A stretch of DNA of 64,000 bases from an uncultured Lachnospiraceae bacterium (GCA_910586255.1 CAJUHR010000001.1:153185-217184); one strand, 5' to 3'; shown: positions 25,463 through 34,579, counted from the stretch's first letter. Notes: generated from the letters alone by a model not told the origin. Numbers and translations: made by a program.

Positions 25463-26321
25463 ATGAATACATTACCTATTAACACGATTATAAACACAGA
25501 ATGTGTTGCGGAAATGAGAACATTTCCGGATTCGAGTATAGATTTAATCATTGCCGACCCTCCATACAATCTTTCAAAGGGAGGGGAATGGAAGTGGGAT
25601 AATAGTGTTGAACTTCATGGAATGGGGGGCAACTGGAATAAGGTTATGCAGGAGTGGGATAATTTTACATTTGAAACGTATATGATTTTCACAAAGGCGT
25701 GGCTTACTGAGGCAAAAAGAATCTTAAAACCTACCGCATCAATGTGGATTTTTGGCACTTATCATAATATTGGAATGATTAATGTTATTTGCCAGATGCT
25801 TGATATTGAAATTATTAATGAAGTAATATGGTATAAGAGAAATGCATTTCCTAACCTGGCCGGAAGAAGACTGACAGCCAGTCACGAAACGATCCTTTGG
25901 TGCAATAAAGGCGGAAAAAAGAGGGAATATTTTTTTGATTATGAATATTCAAAAAATGGGGATTTTTCATATGACGGTTTAAAAAAGCCTGGAAAGCAAA
26001 TGCGAACAGTGTGGGATATATCTAATAATAAAGAAAAAAGTGAGCTTGCGTATGGGAAGCATCCCACACAAAAGCCTCTTAAAATCATTGAAGCGAATGA
26101 TTAAACTCACTTCTAAAAAAGGAGATACAATACTTACTCCTTTCTCTGGCTCAGGCAGTGAATGTGTTGCAGCAAAAATTACTGGAAGAAATTATATAGG
26201 AATTGAACTTGACAAGACATATTGTGAAATCGCTAAAACACGCTTAGCCAATATTAAAGAAAATGAAGATCCATTAGAACAGCTCCATCTTGATCTGTCG
26301 GAAAGCGAGGCAGCTAAATGA
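25463..26321 (+). pseudogene. Beta-class DNA methyltransferase, frameshifted
   Basis: From ATG 25463 the frame encodes a DNA amino-methyltransferase with the catalytic DPPYN motif (near residue 34) and target-recognition region, up to [13 protein letters not shown]. At about 26093 one extra base (GAA-G-CGA) shifts the frame and a stop follows at 26104. The other frame continues exactly where expected ([51 protein letters not shown]), holding the AdoMet-binding motif. Motif order (IV before I) makes it beta-class, probably N6-adenine or N4-cytosine specific. The last bases overlap the HTH gene (ATGA). The split removes the cofactor site from the catalytic part, so it should be inactive. Confidence 0.88.
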
Positions 26322-26569
26322 AAAAACTAATACTCAATGAAAAAGAGCTTCGTAAGAGAATGATTGATTTAGATATTAAAACAATTAATGAGCTTTCTGT
26401 TAATTCGGGTGTATCAAAACCAACCATATACGAATATTTAAATGGAAAATCTCCTTTATCGGCCGCCTTTGCCCGTCTATGTGATTATCTTTGTGTTGAT
26501 CCACAGGATATTTTGAAAGAAGCAAAAGAAGATTTGACGGAGGAATCGTATGTTCAAACCAGTAATTAA
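26318..26569 (+). CDS. Small XRE/Cro-type HTH regulator of the R-M island
   Basis: An 83-residue intact protein with a helix-turn-helix (about 20-65: [46 protein letters not shown]). It starts in an ATGA overlap with the first methyltransferase and its 3' end overlaps the start of the second by 20 bases. Small HTH proteins in R-M loci often act as controller (C) proteins that delay nuclease expression. It is the only undamaged gene of the island. C-protein function is inferred. Confidence 0.82.
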   Translation: MKKLILNEKELRKRMIDLDIKTINELSVNSGVSKPTIYEYLNGKSPLSAAFARLCDYLCVDPQDILKEAKEDLTEESYVQTSN

Positions 26570-27353
26570 GTGGAGCGGCAGTAAACGAAGTCAATCTGCA
26601 AGGATAAAAGAATATTTACCAGAAAAATTCAATTGATATTATGAACCGTTTATTGGCGGTGGTTCCATGCTATATGCAATTAATCCTTCTAATGCCGTGT
26701 GTGGAGATATTTGCGAACCTTTGATTGGTTTATGGAAAAAGATTAAAAACAATCCGATTGAATTGGCAGAGGCATACCGGATAAGATGGACAAAACTGCA
26801 CACAGAAGGCTATCAGATATATTATTCAATCCGGGATGATTTTAATAAAAACCATTATCCGGAAGATTTGCTTTTTTTGTCCAGAACATGTGTGAATGGT
26901 TTGATACGATTTAATGCAAATGGAGAGTTTAATAATTCCTTGCATCATACCCGTCCTGGGATATCTCCGGATAGTCTGGCTTCTATAATCATGGATTGGT
27001 CTAAGCATGTTCAGGGAGCGGAATTTATTGCCGGGGATTATACTGATATAACCACAGAAGCAAAAACGGGTGATCTGATATATCTGGACCCTCCATATTT
27101 TCATACGAAGGGTCGCTATTATGGTACGATTGATTTTGATGCCTTTCTTGACTATTTGGAGCAACTTAACAATAAAGGAATAAAATATATGCTTTCCTTT
27201 GACGGAATCAGGGGGGAAGATGATTTTACTGTCGCACTTCCCAAAGAATTGTATAAACGTCATGAGCTGATACCATCAGGCAACTCAAGTTTTAAAAAAG
27301 TGATGGATAAACAAAAGCTTCAGGTTTATGAGTCGCTTTACCTGAATTGGTAA
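26550..27353 (+). pseudogene. Dam/D12-class adenine methyltransferase with in-frame stop
   Basis: ATG 26550 follows GACGGAGGAATCGT. The frame begins [15 protein letters not shown], the typical D12 start, and runs to LPEKFN, then meets TGA at codon 29 (26634-26636), and continues in the same frame with YYEPFIGGGS (AdoMet motif I) and DPPYF (catalytic motif IV) to 27353. Full length would be 267 residues, normal for Dam/DpnM enzymes. The stop falls just before motif I, so a truncated peptide cannot work; an internal restart would lack the WSGSK cofactor motif. Original specificity cannot be read; D12 enzymes often modify adenine in GATC or related sites. Confidence 0.9.
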
Positions 27354-29395
27354 TCATGTGAGAATGAAACTGTTGCATCCGGAACCCAAAACGGCAGTGA
27401 TAAGAAATTGCTTAACAATACGTGCTTTTTCTGTGTTTGCAATTATGTTAATGTCCCAGCCTTGGCGTAAGGGCTCCATAACAAAAAGTAATTCACATTG
27501 ACTGTTGCAAAATACAGTTGCAGGTGGCTGTGCCGCATTTTTTAGATATGCCGCTGCAGAAATAACTTCAAAGTTATCAAAGGAAACAAGGGAGGTGGAT
27601 CATCTCCAGGATCCAATACCCGGGCGGATAATGCGCTCTACATTGGGAATGAAATCCATTAATCGCTTTAGATAATTGATAAGCCGTGATCCAACGTCAG
27701 GCTCTAAATCTATGGATTTTTCTTTGGATTCTATGGAAATCAATAATGGTTTTTCAAAGACGCCAAACAGTTCTATAATGTGGTCGGGACGTTTACCATC
27801 TATGTCATTGCTAACGCGAGGTAAAGACAGCCATCTTTTCTCGCTATTTCCATCAAGTATAGAAAAGCCGCTCCAATCACCGCCGGGAGGATTACACATG
27901 CCTTCAAAACAAATATTGTTTAGAATATGAGCAAACAGGTAATGGATCCCCGTATCAACATCATCCTCATGGTAATTTTGTGGAATACTTGAGAAAGCGA
28001 TTCTTTTTAATCCGTTTGTATTTTGAGGTATTGCGGTGTACTCTTGTTTTAATGCACTTGTGTCAAGCAAAGTTTCTGCATGATTGATATGTGCTCTCAG
28101 GATTGGAACATCAAGCACAACATAGTTGCTCAAAGCTAAAATGGATTTCCATAAACCATTTGAACGTGCCAGGGCTCGGGGATTATTCAAAAGGAGCTGA
28201 TAATTGCTATAGAATACCGGCCCGTAAATGTACGCCATGATCTCGGAATCATGGGAGGACAGCATTGTGGCAAATGGTAAAAGACCGCGGTCGGGCCGGT
28301 TATCATCACCTTTTGGCTTAAATCCTTTCAACAGGCACAAAATTAAATCTTTATCGGTATTCCCGATTTTGTCAATAATCTGACTGCTGAAGGAGGGTAA
28401 ATATTTTGAAGCTGTTCTGCAAACATCGGTCTTTGATTTGCCGGAATAATACCAAAGGGTAAATCTCTTGCAGCCAGGCCAATACTATATTCATCAATCA
28501 GATTTAAGACCTGTGGGGATTTTCCGTGATGTCCTTTTTCTGTAATTATTTTATGGAAATTGAATGTTGAATTTTCAATGGAAAAGCGGATAATACCTTG
28601 ATGATAAGTATAGAGCCGCCTCCATTGTGTTCCAGAAAAATTCCGATTACTATTAAAACGCTTTGACAAGAATAGTACCACATTCAAGTTTTTACGCATA
28701 ATTTCAGCTTCTTCCGTTGACGTATCAAGACCGCACATCTTTTTCACCATATATGCTGCCATCTCTTTATCGGCAAAGTCATTTTCGTCAAAATCATGTA
28801 ATTGGTAGTCAGCTGTTTTGTCAAATTCCTCTGAACGTACATAGACCTGAGCCACAAAGTTATTTGAATTTCTGGAAAAATTTATATAACTATATGGCAC
28901 AGCGGCATTTGGAAAACGAAGAGCTTTCCTTACACGTGTTGAACTGTCCAATTCATATTTTACAAAATCAACTATGTAAAGATAGGGACATCCGGTTCGG
29001 CCTGTAGAGAAAGCACGGCCGCTTCTTTGCCATGCCTGGTTCCCGGCTTGGAGTGTACTGCAAAATTCAAGCGCATATAAAATGGTTTCCCAGGAATCAT
29101 CAATTTTTGTTACGATTGCATCGGGGGTTTCATCAAGAAAGCTGCCATTTTCTCTGAGTGGGTCAAATATATTACCTTCCCATCGATTGCGGCCTGCTTT
29201 ATTAAACCCAGGGAGCAGTTCAATGATCCAGCTGTAATTATTTCCGGCATAGGAAAATTCTATATCAATGCATATGGTAGATGGCGAAACCAAAAAGGCA
29301 CTATATTGATATAGTTTTACCTGGCTGATAATAATATTAAGAAGCCTTTCACACTCTACAATATTGTCACCATGTATTCTAAAAATATTTGTCAT
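27354..29395 (-). pseudogene. Large PD-(D/E)XK nuclease-like protein, frameshift plus in-frame stop
   Basis: From ATG 29395 a frame of 350 codons ends at 28343. The continuation (DKIGNTDKDLILCLLKGFKPKGDDNRPDRG and onward) is in another frame; the shift, equal to one missing base, lies at about 28345-28400. That second frame meets TGA at 27598-27600 after GIGSWR and then continues without further stops to 27354, touching the tail of the D12 gene exactly. The repaired protein would have about 680 residues. The C-terminal part holds RPDHIIELF then ISIESKEK, a PD-(D/E)XK-like nuclease pattern. I infer a restriction endonuclease, perhaps type IIS because two methyltransferases accompany it; no family name is certain. 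Confidence 0.8.
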
Positions 29396-29574
29396 AAAGT
29401 GATCTCCCTTTTTTTATCTCACAAAAAGTCTGTCAGCTTAATAAAAATCCCGCCTTTTAGCGGCTTTTGTTGTCTCTTCATAGGATTGTTTTGGAAGTTA
29501 TGGTAACATAAACTCCTGAAAATTTCAAGTTTGTGTTATTGACACTAAAAACTTTTGATTTTAGGAATTTTATA

Positions 29575-29740
29575 ATACGATAGTTACAGTTCACGGGGCG
29601 GGGAAAAACGGATAAAAGCAGGCGTCAAGCTTGCTTGTAAGACTGATTTTATCCGTTTTTCCACATCGGGCGAACGCACGATGCTTCTTGTTCGGCAGCG
29701 CCGGACAAGAAGATGCCCCCGTGAACAGTAACATACGATA
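29575..29740. mobile_element. 150-bp MITE-like element with 8-bp target duplication
   Basis: The element spans 29583-29732. Its ends are inverted repeats GTTACAGTTCACGGGG and CCCCGTGAACAGTAAC (15 of 16 pair). It is flanked directly by the 8-bp repeat ATACGATA (29575-29582 and 29733-29740). Inside are a perfect 16-bp hairpin (29602-29617 with 29647-29662) and a 13-bp hairpin with one wobble (29684-29696 with 29700-29712). No transposase is encoded. An 8-bp duplication occurs in several IS families such as ISL3, IS4 and IS66, so the parent is unknown. The rest of 29396-29574 and 29741-29965 shows no supportable gene. Confidence 0.85.
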
Positions 29741-29965
29741 TACAAGAAAATGAGACAGAGCATAAATACTGCCGAACTTTTTGCTCTCTTTAGAATGTTT
29801 CCGGACTTGTATTTTTTTCTAAAAAACAGTATACTGAGGAAAGCACTGGGGGTCAGAATATCTTTTGATCCCTCTGATACCGGATTGCTCCGCACTTTGT
29901 GCTCCCGCAATCCTCAAAAACATTCAAAATTCGCCCTAATCGGGCTGCTTTTTCATGTTTTTGAC

Positions 29966-30028
29966 GGGTCCCAAGTTCAAAAATCCTCTTGCAGGCAAGC
30001 TTGCATCGGATTTTGGAACTTTTGACCC
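29966..30028. repeat. 63-bp interrupted palindrome upstream of hemC
   Basis: GGGTC, AAGTTC and AAAATCC on the left pair in order with GGATTTT, GAACTT and GACCC on the right, with small mismatches between blocks and a GCAAGCTTGC palindrome inside the loop. The right arm overlaps the hemC -35. It could be a terminator-like barrier, an operator or another mobile repeat. Confidence 0.6.
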
Positions 30029-30040
30029 TGGTATTATAAA
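30013..30040 (+). promoter_or_regulatory. Probable hemC-cobA-hemD promoter
   Basis: TTGGAA (30013-30018) and TATAAA (30035-30040) are 16 bases apart, 31 bases upstream of the start codon. The -35 sits in the right arm of the 63-bp palindrome. Confidence 0.5.
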
Positions 30041-30070
30041 ATATGGGCAGGGGAAGGTAGAGAAGAAAAG

Positions 30071-32485
30071 ATGAAACTTCGCATAGGAACAAGAAAAAGC
30101 AGATTAGCCATGGTGCAGACAGAGCTGGTTAGAGATGAGATTCTGGCTCGTTTCCCGGATGTGGAGACAGAGCTGGTGCCCATCAGCACCAAGGGCGATA
30201 AGCATCTGGATCGGTCGCTGACCAGCTTTGGTGGAAAGGGAGTGTTCACAAAGGAGCTGGAGGAGGCCCTTTTGCAGGGGGAGATTGACCTGGCAGTTCA
30301 CAGTGCCAAGGATATGCCCATGGAGCTTCCGAAAGGGCTGGCCCTGGGTGCGGTGCTTCCCAGAGAGGATCCAAGGGACGTGCTGGTGACCTTAAACGGG
30401 ACTTTGGCCAAGGAGTTGCCGGAGGGAAGCGTGATCGGAACCAGCAGCCTGCGGCGGGAACTTGAGATCCGGCAGATGAATCCTCAGGTGAAGGTTAAGC
30501 TGCTGCGGGGAAATGTGCAGACCAGGCTGAAACGGCTTGAGGAGGGGGAATACGATGGGATCCTGTTAGCCGCGGCCGGACTCAAACGGCTGGGGCTTTT
30601 GGAGCAGCAGGGACTTTTTTTTGAGTATCTGGATGCGAGAGACTTTATCCCTGCCGCGGGGCAGGGGATTTTGGCAGTGGAGATCCGGCAGGGAGAGCTG
30701 GATTTTTTGATGGCCGCCATCCACTCGGCGGAGGCGGCCGCCATGCTTGAGGCGGAGCGGCGGTATCTGATGCTTCTGGGAGGGAGCTGCAATGCTCCCT
30801 GCGGAGCTTATTGTCGGACAGAAAAGGATCGTTTGATGATGTCGGTCATGTTTGCCAGAGACGGAGTGCATCCGGTCTTTTGCGAGAAGATCAGGAAGCT
30901 TGAGAAGGGCAGTGACGGGAAAGTGCAGCAGGAGCTTACAGAGCAGGCAATGGCCTTGGCAGAGGAGCTGGCCCGGCAGGTGCGGCTGCAGCCGGTGTCC
31001 TTAGTGGGGGCAGGGCCGGGGGATGCGGGGCTTTTTACCCGGAAGGGGCTGGAGTGTGTCCGAAAGGCGGATGTGATTGTCTATGACAATCTGATCTCCG
31101 GTTCCATTCTCAATGAGGCCCGGCTGGATGCGGAATTGATCTATGCAGGGAAGCGTTCCAGCAATCATCATCTGACCCAGGAGGAGATCAACTCTCTTCT
31201 GGTGGAGCAGGCGTTTCTTGGAAAATATGTGGTTCGATTAAAGGGTGGGGATCCCTTTATTTTCGGGCGGGGCGGAGAGGAAGCCCTTGCCCTGGCCGAA
31301 AATGGGATTCCATTTCAGGTGGTGCCGGGAATATCTTCCTCCTACAGTGTTCCTGCCTACGGAGGAATCCCGGTGACCCAGCGTGGGATGGCCTCCTCCT
31401 TCCATGTGATTACCGGCCATGAGGGGGCCGGGAAGAACCGGGAGGTATTGGATTATGCCACGCTGGCCAGGGAGGAGGGCACATTGATTTTCCTTATGGG
31501 CCTTAAGAATCTGGGAAAGATTGCAGAGCAGCTTTTGGCCTGGGGAAAGGATAAAAATACGCCGGCGGCGGTGATCCAGCAGGGGACTACGTCCGGGCAG
31601 AAAAAGGTGATTTCCACGCTGGAGCATGTGGAGGAGGCGGCAAGGCAGGCAGGGATAGAGACTCCGGCCATTACGGTGGTGGGCGCCGTGGTGGGGCTGG
31701 AGGAAAAGCTGGACTGGTTCGGCAAAGGGCCTCTCTCCGGCAGGCGGGTGCTGGTGACCGGAAGCCGGTATGTGGCCGGGGAGACTGAAGCAGCGCTTAA
31801 GCCCTACGGGGCGGAGACCGTGTCCGTCAGCGTGGTGGAGAGCCGCCTTCTGTGGACGGAGAAGATACGGGATGCCCTGGATCATCTTGGGGATTATCAG
31901 TGGCTGGTCTTTACCAGCGGCAACGGGGTGGATCTGTTTTTTGAGCTTTTGCGGCAGCAGGATATCGATCTGCGCAGGCTGATGCATGCGAAATTTGCCG
32001 TGGTGGGGAAAAAGACGGCCGCGGCCTTAAGGCGCCACGGATTTTCCTGTGACTTTGTGCCATCGGGATTTTCCGGGGCAGATTTGGCCAGGGAATGGAT
32101 TCCTGCTCTTTTGAAGGAAGAACGAGTGTTGCTTCTTCGGGCCAGGGACGGCTCTTTGGTGTTGGCGAAACAGCTTGCCAGGGCGGAGGTGAGCTTTGAT
32201 GATGTGCCGGTATATGAGACCTGGGTGGATGAACGGCGAAGGGAAGAATTGAACCGTGTGATCCGGGAAGTGGATTATGTGACGGTCGCCAGCGGCTCGG
32301 CAGTGCGGGCTTTGTGTAAAATGGTGGAGAATGTGGCTGATCTGAAGGCAAAGGTGATTTCCATCGGCCCGTCCACCACCGAGACGGCAAAGGAGCTGGG
32401 GCTGCCGATATGGAAGACTGCGGCGGAATATACCTCAGAGGGGATGGCGGCAGTGATTCTGGCAGACAACATTGGCGGAAAATAA
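30071..32485 (+). CDS. hemC-cobA-hemD: HemC-CobA-HemD trifunctional fusion
   Basis: An 804-residue protein joining three siroheme-pathway enzymes. Residues 1-300 are porphobilinogen deaminase (GTRKSRLAMVQ at the start, HSAKDMP near 78, and LGGSCNAPCGAY near 237 with the dipyrromethane-binding cysteine). About 313-555 is uroporphyrinogen-III C-methyltransferase (VSLVGAGPGDAGLFT, then VRLKGGDPFIFGRGGEE). About 560-804 is uroporphyrinogen-III synthase. Together they convert porphobilinogen to precorrin-2. CobA-HemD fusions are common in clostridia; adding HemC in one chain is less so. The precorrin-2 dehydrogenase gene overlaps its stop. Confidence 0.95.
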   Translation: MKLRIGTRKSRLAMVQTELVRDEILARFPDVETELVPISTKGDKHLDRSLTSFGGKGVFTKELEEALLQGEIDLAVHSAKDMPMELPKGLALGAVLPREDPRDVLVTLNGTLAKELPEGSVIGTSSLRRELEIRQMNPQVKVKLLRGNVQTRLKRLEEGEYDGILLAAAGLKRLGLLEQQGLFFEYLDARDFIPAAGQGILAVEIRQGELDFLMAAIHSAEAAAMLEAERRYLMLLGGSCNAPCGAYCRTEKDRLMMSVMFARDGVHPVFCEKIRKLEKGSDGKVQQELTEQAMALAEELARQVRLQPVSLVGAGPGDAGLFTRKGLECVRKADVIVYDNLISGSILNEARLDAELIYAGKRSSNHHLTQEEINSLLVEQAFLGKYVVRLKGGDPFIFGRGGEEALALAENGIPFQVVPGISSSYSVPAYGGIPVTQRGMASSFHVITGHEGAGKNREVLDYATLAREEGTLIFLMGLKNLGKIAEQLLAWGKDKNTPAAVIQQGTTSGQKKVISTLEHVEEAARQAGIETPAITVVGAVVGLEEKLDWFGKGPLSGRRVLVTGSRYVAGETEAALKPYGAETVSVSVVESRLLWTEKIRDALDHLGDYQWLVFTSGNGVDLFFELLRQQDIDLRRLMHAKFAVVGKKTAAALRRHGFSCDFVPSGFSGADLAREWIPALLKEERVLLLRARDGSLVLAKQLARAEVSFDDVPVYETWVDERRREELNRVIREVDYVTVASGSAVRALCKMVENVADLKAKVISIGPSTTETAKELGLPIWKTAAEYTSEGMAAVILADNIGGK

Positions 32486-33090
32486 TGGTCACAGAAAAGA
32501 GGCAGAATCCGTGGATAAGTCGGAGGAGAAAAGAGGCACAGTCAGTGAATATGGCGGAGAATGAGAAAAAACAGGCCCCGGCCAAATCAGATAAGCCTGG
32601 GAAAGAGACACAGGCCCCGGAGGAAGGAGCATATTTTCCTCTGTTCTTCAGCCTGAAGGAGAAAACGGTTCTGGTTGTGGGGGCCGGAAAAATAGCTGCC
32701 CGCCGGGCCCTATCACTGGCAGAGTTTGAAGCCAATGTGCTGGTAATTGCCCCGGACGGCGCCGGGCAAATGGATGAGATGGCCCGGGAAGGTATGGTGC
32801 GCTGGGAGAAAAGACATTTTGAAGACCGGGATGTGGAGGGCTGCTGGCTGGCAGTTGCGGCAACCGATGATCCGGCGGTCAATGAGCAGGTGGTGAGACT
32901 TTGCAGGGAGAGACGAATTCTGGTAAACCATGCAGGAGATAAGAGCCAGTGTGACTTTTATTTTCCCGGGACGGCCAGAGATGGGAATCTGGTGGTCGGA
33001 GTCACAGCCTCGGGAAAGGACCATCGTCTGGCAGCACAGGCAACAAGACAGCTAAAGGTTTGGATAAAACAGCTTCATAAAGAAAATTGA
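32485..33090 (+). CDS. Precorrin-2 dehydrogenase / sirohydrochlorin ferrochelatase-type protein
   Basis: ATG 32485 overlaps the stop of the fusion gene (TAATG), implying reinitiation; ATG 32548 is an alternative. The 201-residue protein has a variable charged leader (1-48) and then a Rossmann domain: FSLKEKTVLVVGAGKIAARRALSLAEF with GAGKIAARR for NAD binding, and FYFPGTARDGNLVVGVTASGKD near 165. The Met8/CysG-N-like family oxidises precorrin-2 to sirohydrochlorin and may insert iron. The C-terminal CysG/Met8 domain seems short. With the gene before it, it gives a route from porphobilinogen to siroheme. Confidence 0.9.
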   Translation: MVTEKRQNPWISRRRKEAQSVNMAENEKKQAPAKSDKPGKETQAPEEGAYFPLFFSLKEKTVLVVGAGKIAARRALSLAEFEANVLVIAPDGAGQMDEMAREGMVRWEKRHFEDRDVEGCWLAVAATDDPAVNEQVVRLCRERRILVNHAGDKSQCDFYFPGTARDGNLVVGVTASGKDHRLAAQATRQLKVWIKQLHKEN

Positions 33091-33115
33091 ATTTTCAAGG
33101 CAACTTTACAGTAAA

Positions 33116-33145
33116 ATGGCAGGAGCAAAATTTTGCTCCTGCCAT
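33116..33145. terminator. Bidirectional terminator hairpin
   Basis: ATGGCAGGAGCAAAA is followed by its exact reverse complement, a 30-bp perfect palindrome between two convergent genes. A-rich and T-rich tracts are short on both sides. It likely ends both the siroheme transcript and the minus-strand DUF1266 gene. Confidence 0.75.
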
Positions 33146-33165
33146 CACGGATTTCTGAAGATTTC

Positions 33166-34398
33166 TTACCAGGTTTTTTCCAGATTCATCTTGAAATCAA
33201 CGGCATAAGGATTGTCGCCTGCGGCCTTTAGATCTTCATAGATGGCTCGGCGCTCCTGGCTGTCGCCGCCGGCCCAGTATTCATAACCCCGCAGATAGCT
33301 GTCGATCAAGTCATCCCAGGATTCAAATAAGGGCTGCATGGTCTGGGCGATCTCCAGGGACTTGTCCAGGGCCTCCTGCTCCGTGTAATACCCGGCGGTA
33401 AAGTAGTAGCCAAGAAGATTCATGGCCCGGCAGTAATCCCATCCGGAAATGGCATTTTCACCGAACTGGGTGTACATGCCGTAAGCATTGGCATAGGTCT
33501 GAGCTTCCTCGTCATCAAAGCTGTACTCATCGGTCAGGAGAGTGATCAGCTCCTCGGTTGGGGTGTCGGCAGTGACGCCAACGCCCTCCAGGGTCTGCAT
33601 GTTTTCCACAAAGTCGGCCCGGTGCCCTTCCGTCAGGATCCAGTCTAAAGTCTCATCGGCGGTGGCCCGGTCTGTCACATCCCACCACTCTGTAAGAAGC
33701 TGCTGGATGGTTGCCGCGGATTCATCATTGGCGGGAACACCTCCAAACAGGTTGTAATCCCAGTTGTTTGCTTTTGTCAGGATTGCGTAGGAGGCATTGA
33801 ACCAGCGGATCGTGTCGCTCATTTCGGAGGTGAAGTTGTCCTCAATTTCCGGCGCTTCCTCGTGGAACTTGCTGCAGGATGCCTTAAAGGAGGTAATATC
33901 GCCGTCCTTTAAATTGTTGGCAACATAGCTGAGAGCATAGTAAGCGTAATCGGTTTCGCCGTATATCAGATAGGCGCCTCCGGTTGCCCCATCGGCCGTC
34001 ATCTTGCAGGTGAAGGCAGATATATTGCTCATCCCAGGGATGGAAGGGACCTCGGCATCCTTTTTGTCAGAGACATTATAGTTGCTTTCCAGAAGGGTAG
34101 TCACTTCCTCCATGGACCCTGCAAGTGCATTGGAGCCGGATTTGGGGAATTGCATGAGAATGGCGGCCTTGTCCCCCTTCTTGGTTCCGGCGCCCAGCCA
34201 GCAGTCCATCTGCAGATCCTCTTCCTGCCAGTCCTGATTAAGATAGATGGATGCGGTTTTGTCCGGGGTGGAGAATTCCTTCATTTTTGACAGGTAATCC
34301 TCCTGGGATTTGGCGCCGCAGCCCTGCAGGATTGCAGCAGCAGACAGGGCAGTCAGGCAAAACACCAGGGCCTGATGCCGGTTCTTTTGGGTAAACAT
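33166..34398 (-). CDS. DUF1266-containing lipoprotein
   Basis: ATG 34398 has GAGGAGG upstream and yields a lipoprotein signal (MFTQKNRHQALVFCLTALSAAAILQGC, cysteine at the LQGC lipobox). The 410-residue product has a middle domain of unknown fold (about 40-200) and a C-terminal DUF1266 domain (about 225-395, with SGWDYCRAMNLLGYYFTAGYYTEQEALDKSLEIAQ). DUF1266 proteins are mostly of unknown function. It is monocistronic between two hairpin terminators. Confidence 0.82.
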   Translation of the reverse strand: MFTQKNRHQALVFCLTALSAAAILQGCGAKSQEDYLSKMKEFSTPDKTASIYLNQDWQEEDLQMDCWLGAGTKKGDKAAILMQFPKSGSNALAGSMEEVTTLLESNYNVSDKKDAEVPSIPGMSNISAFTCKMTADGATGGAYLIYGETDYAYYALSYVANNLKDGDITSFKASCSKFHEEAPEIEDNFTSEMSDTIRWFNASYAILTKANNWDYNLFGGVPANDESAATIQQLLTEWWDVTDRATADETLDWILTEGHRADFVENMQTLEGVGVTADTPTEELITLLTDEYSFDDEEAQTYANAYGMYTQFGENAISGWDYCRAMNLLGYYFTAGYYTEQEALDKSLEIAQTMQPLFESWDDLIDSYLRGYEYWAGGDSQERRAIYEDLKAAGDNPYAVDFKMNLEKTW

Positions 34399-34518
34399 AA
34401 ATTTTCCTCCTCTTTTTATATTGAACCCCTCGGACAAAAAGCTCCGGGGGTGTTCCTCCTTTCGGTCAAGACTGACCGGAAAATCAGTAAAAGCATTTAT
34501 TTGTATTAACTACACAAA

Positions 34519-34579
34519 AAGGCCAGCACCCACCCGGAAATCCGGGCTCGGTATATTTATATACCAGGATGCTGGCCTT
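34519..34579 (-). terminator. Three-stem terminator of the 34.6-kb hypothetical gene
   Basis: The outer stem AAGGCCAGCA / TGCTGGCCTT encloses two small hairpins (CCCGG-AAAT-CCGGG and GGTATAT-TT-ATATACC), a three-way junction. On the minus strand TTTTT follows directly, as expected for a terminator of the gene ending at 34609. Confidence 0.78.

Noticed and set aside
26080..26110. Programmed frameshift in the first methyltransferase
   Set aside because: No slippery heptamer or strong downstream structure at the junction; the other genes of the island are broken too.
26634..27600. Recoding of TGA as an amino acid
   Set aside because: TGA clearly ends many intact genes in the window (for example 676, 5834, 23334 region neighbours), no selenocysteine context is seen, and frameshifts occur in the same island.
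29584..30092. Long minus-strand frames over the MITE and the 63-bp palindrome
   Set aside because: They follow repeat sequence, lack ribosome sites and show no domain; the region is explained by the repeats.
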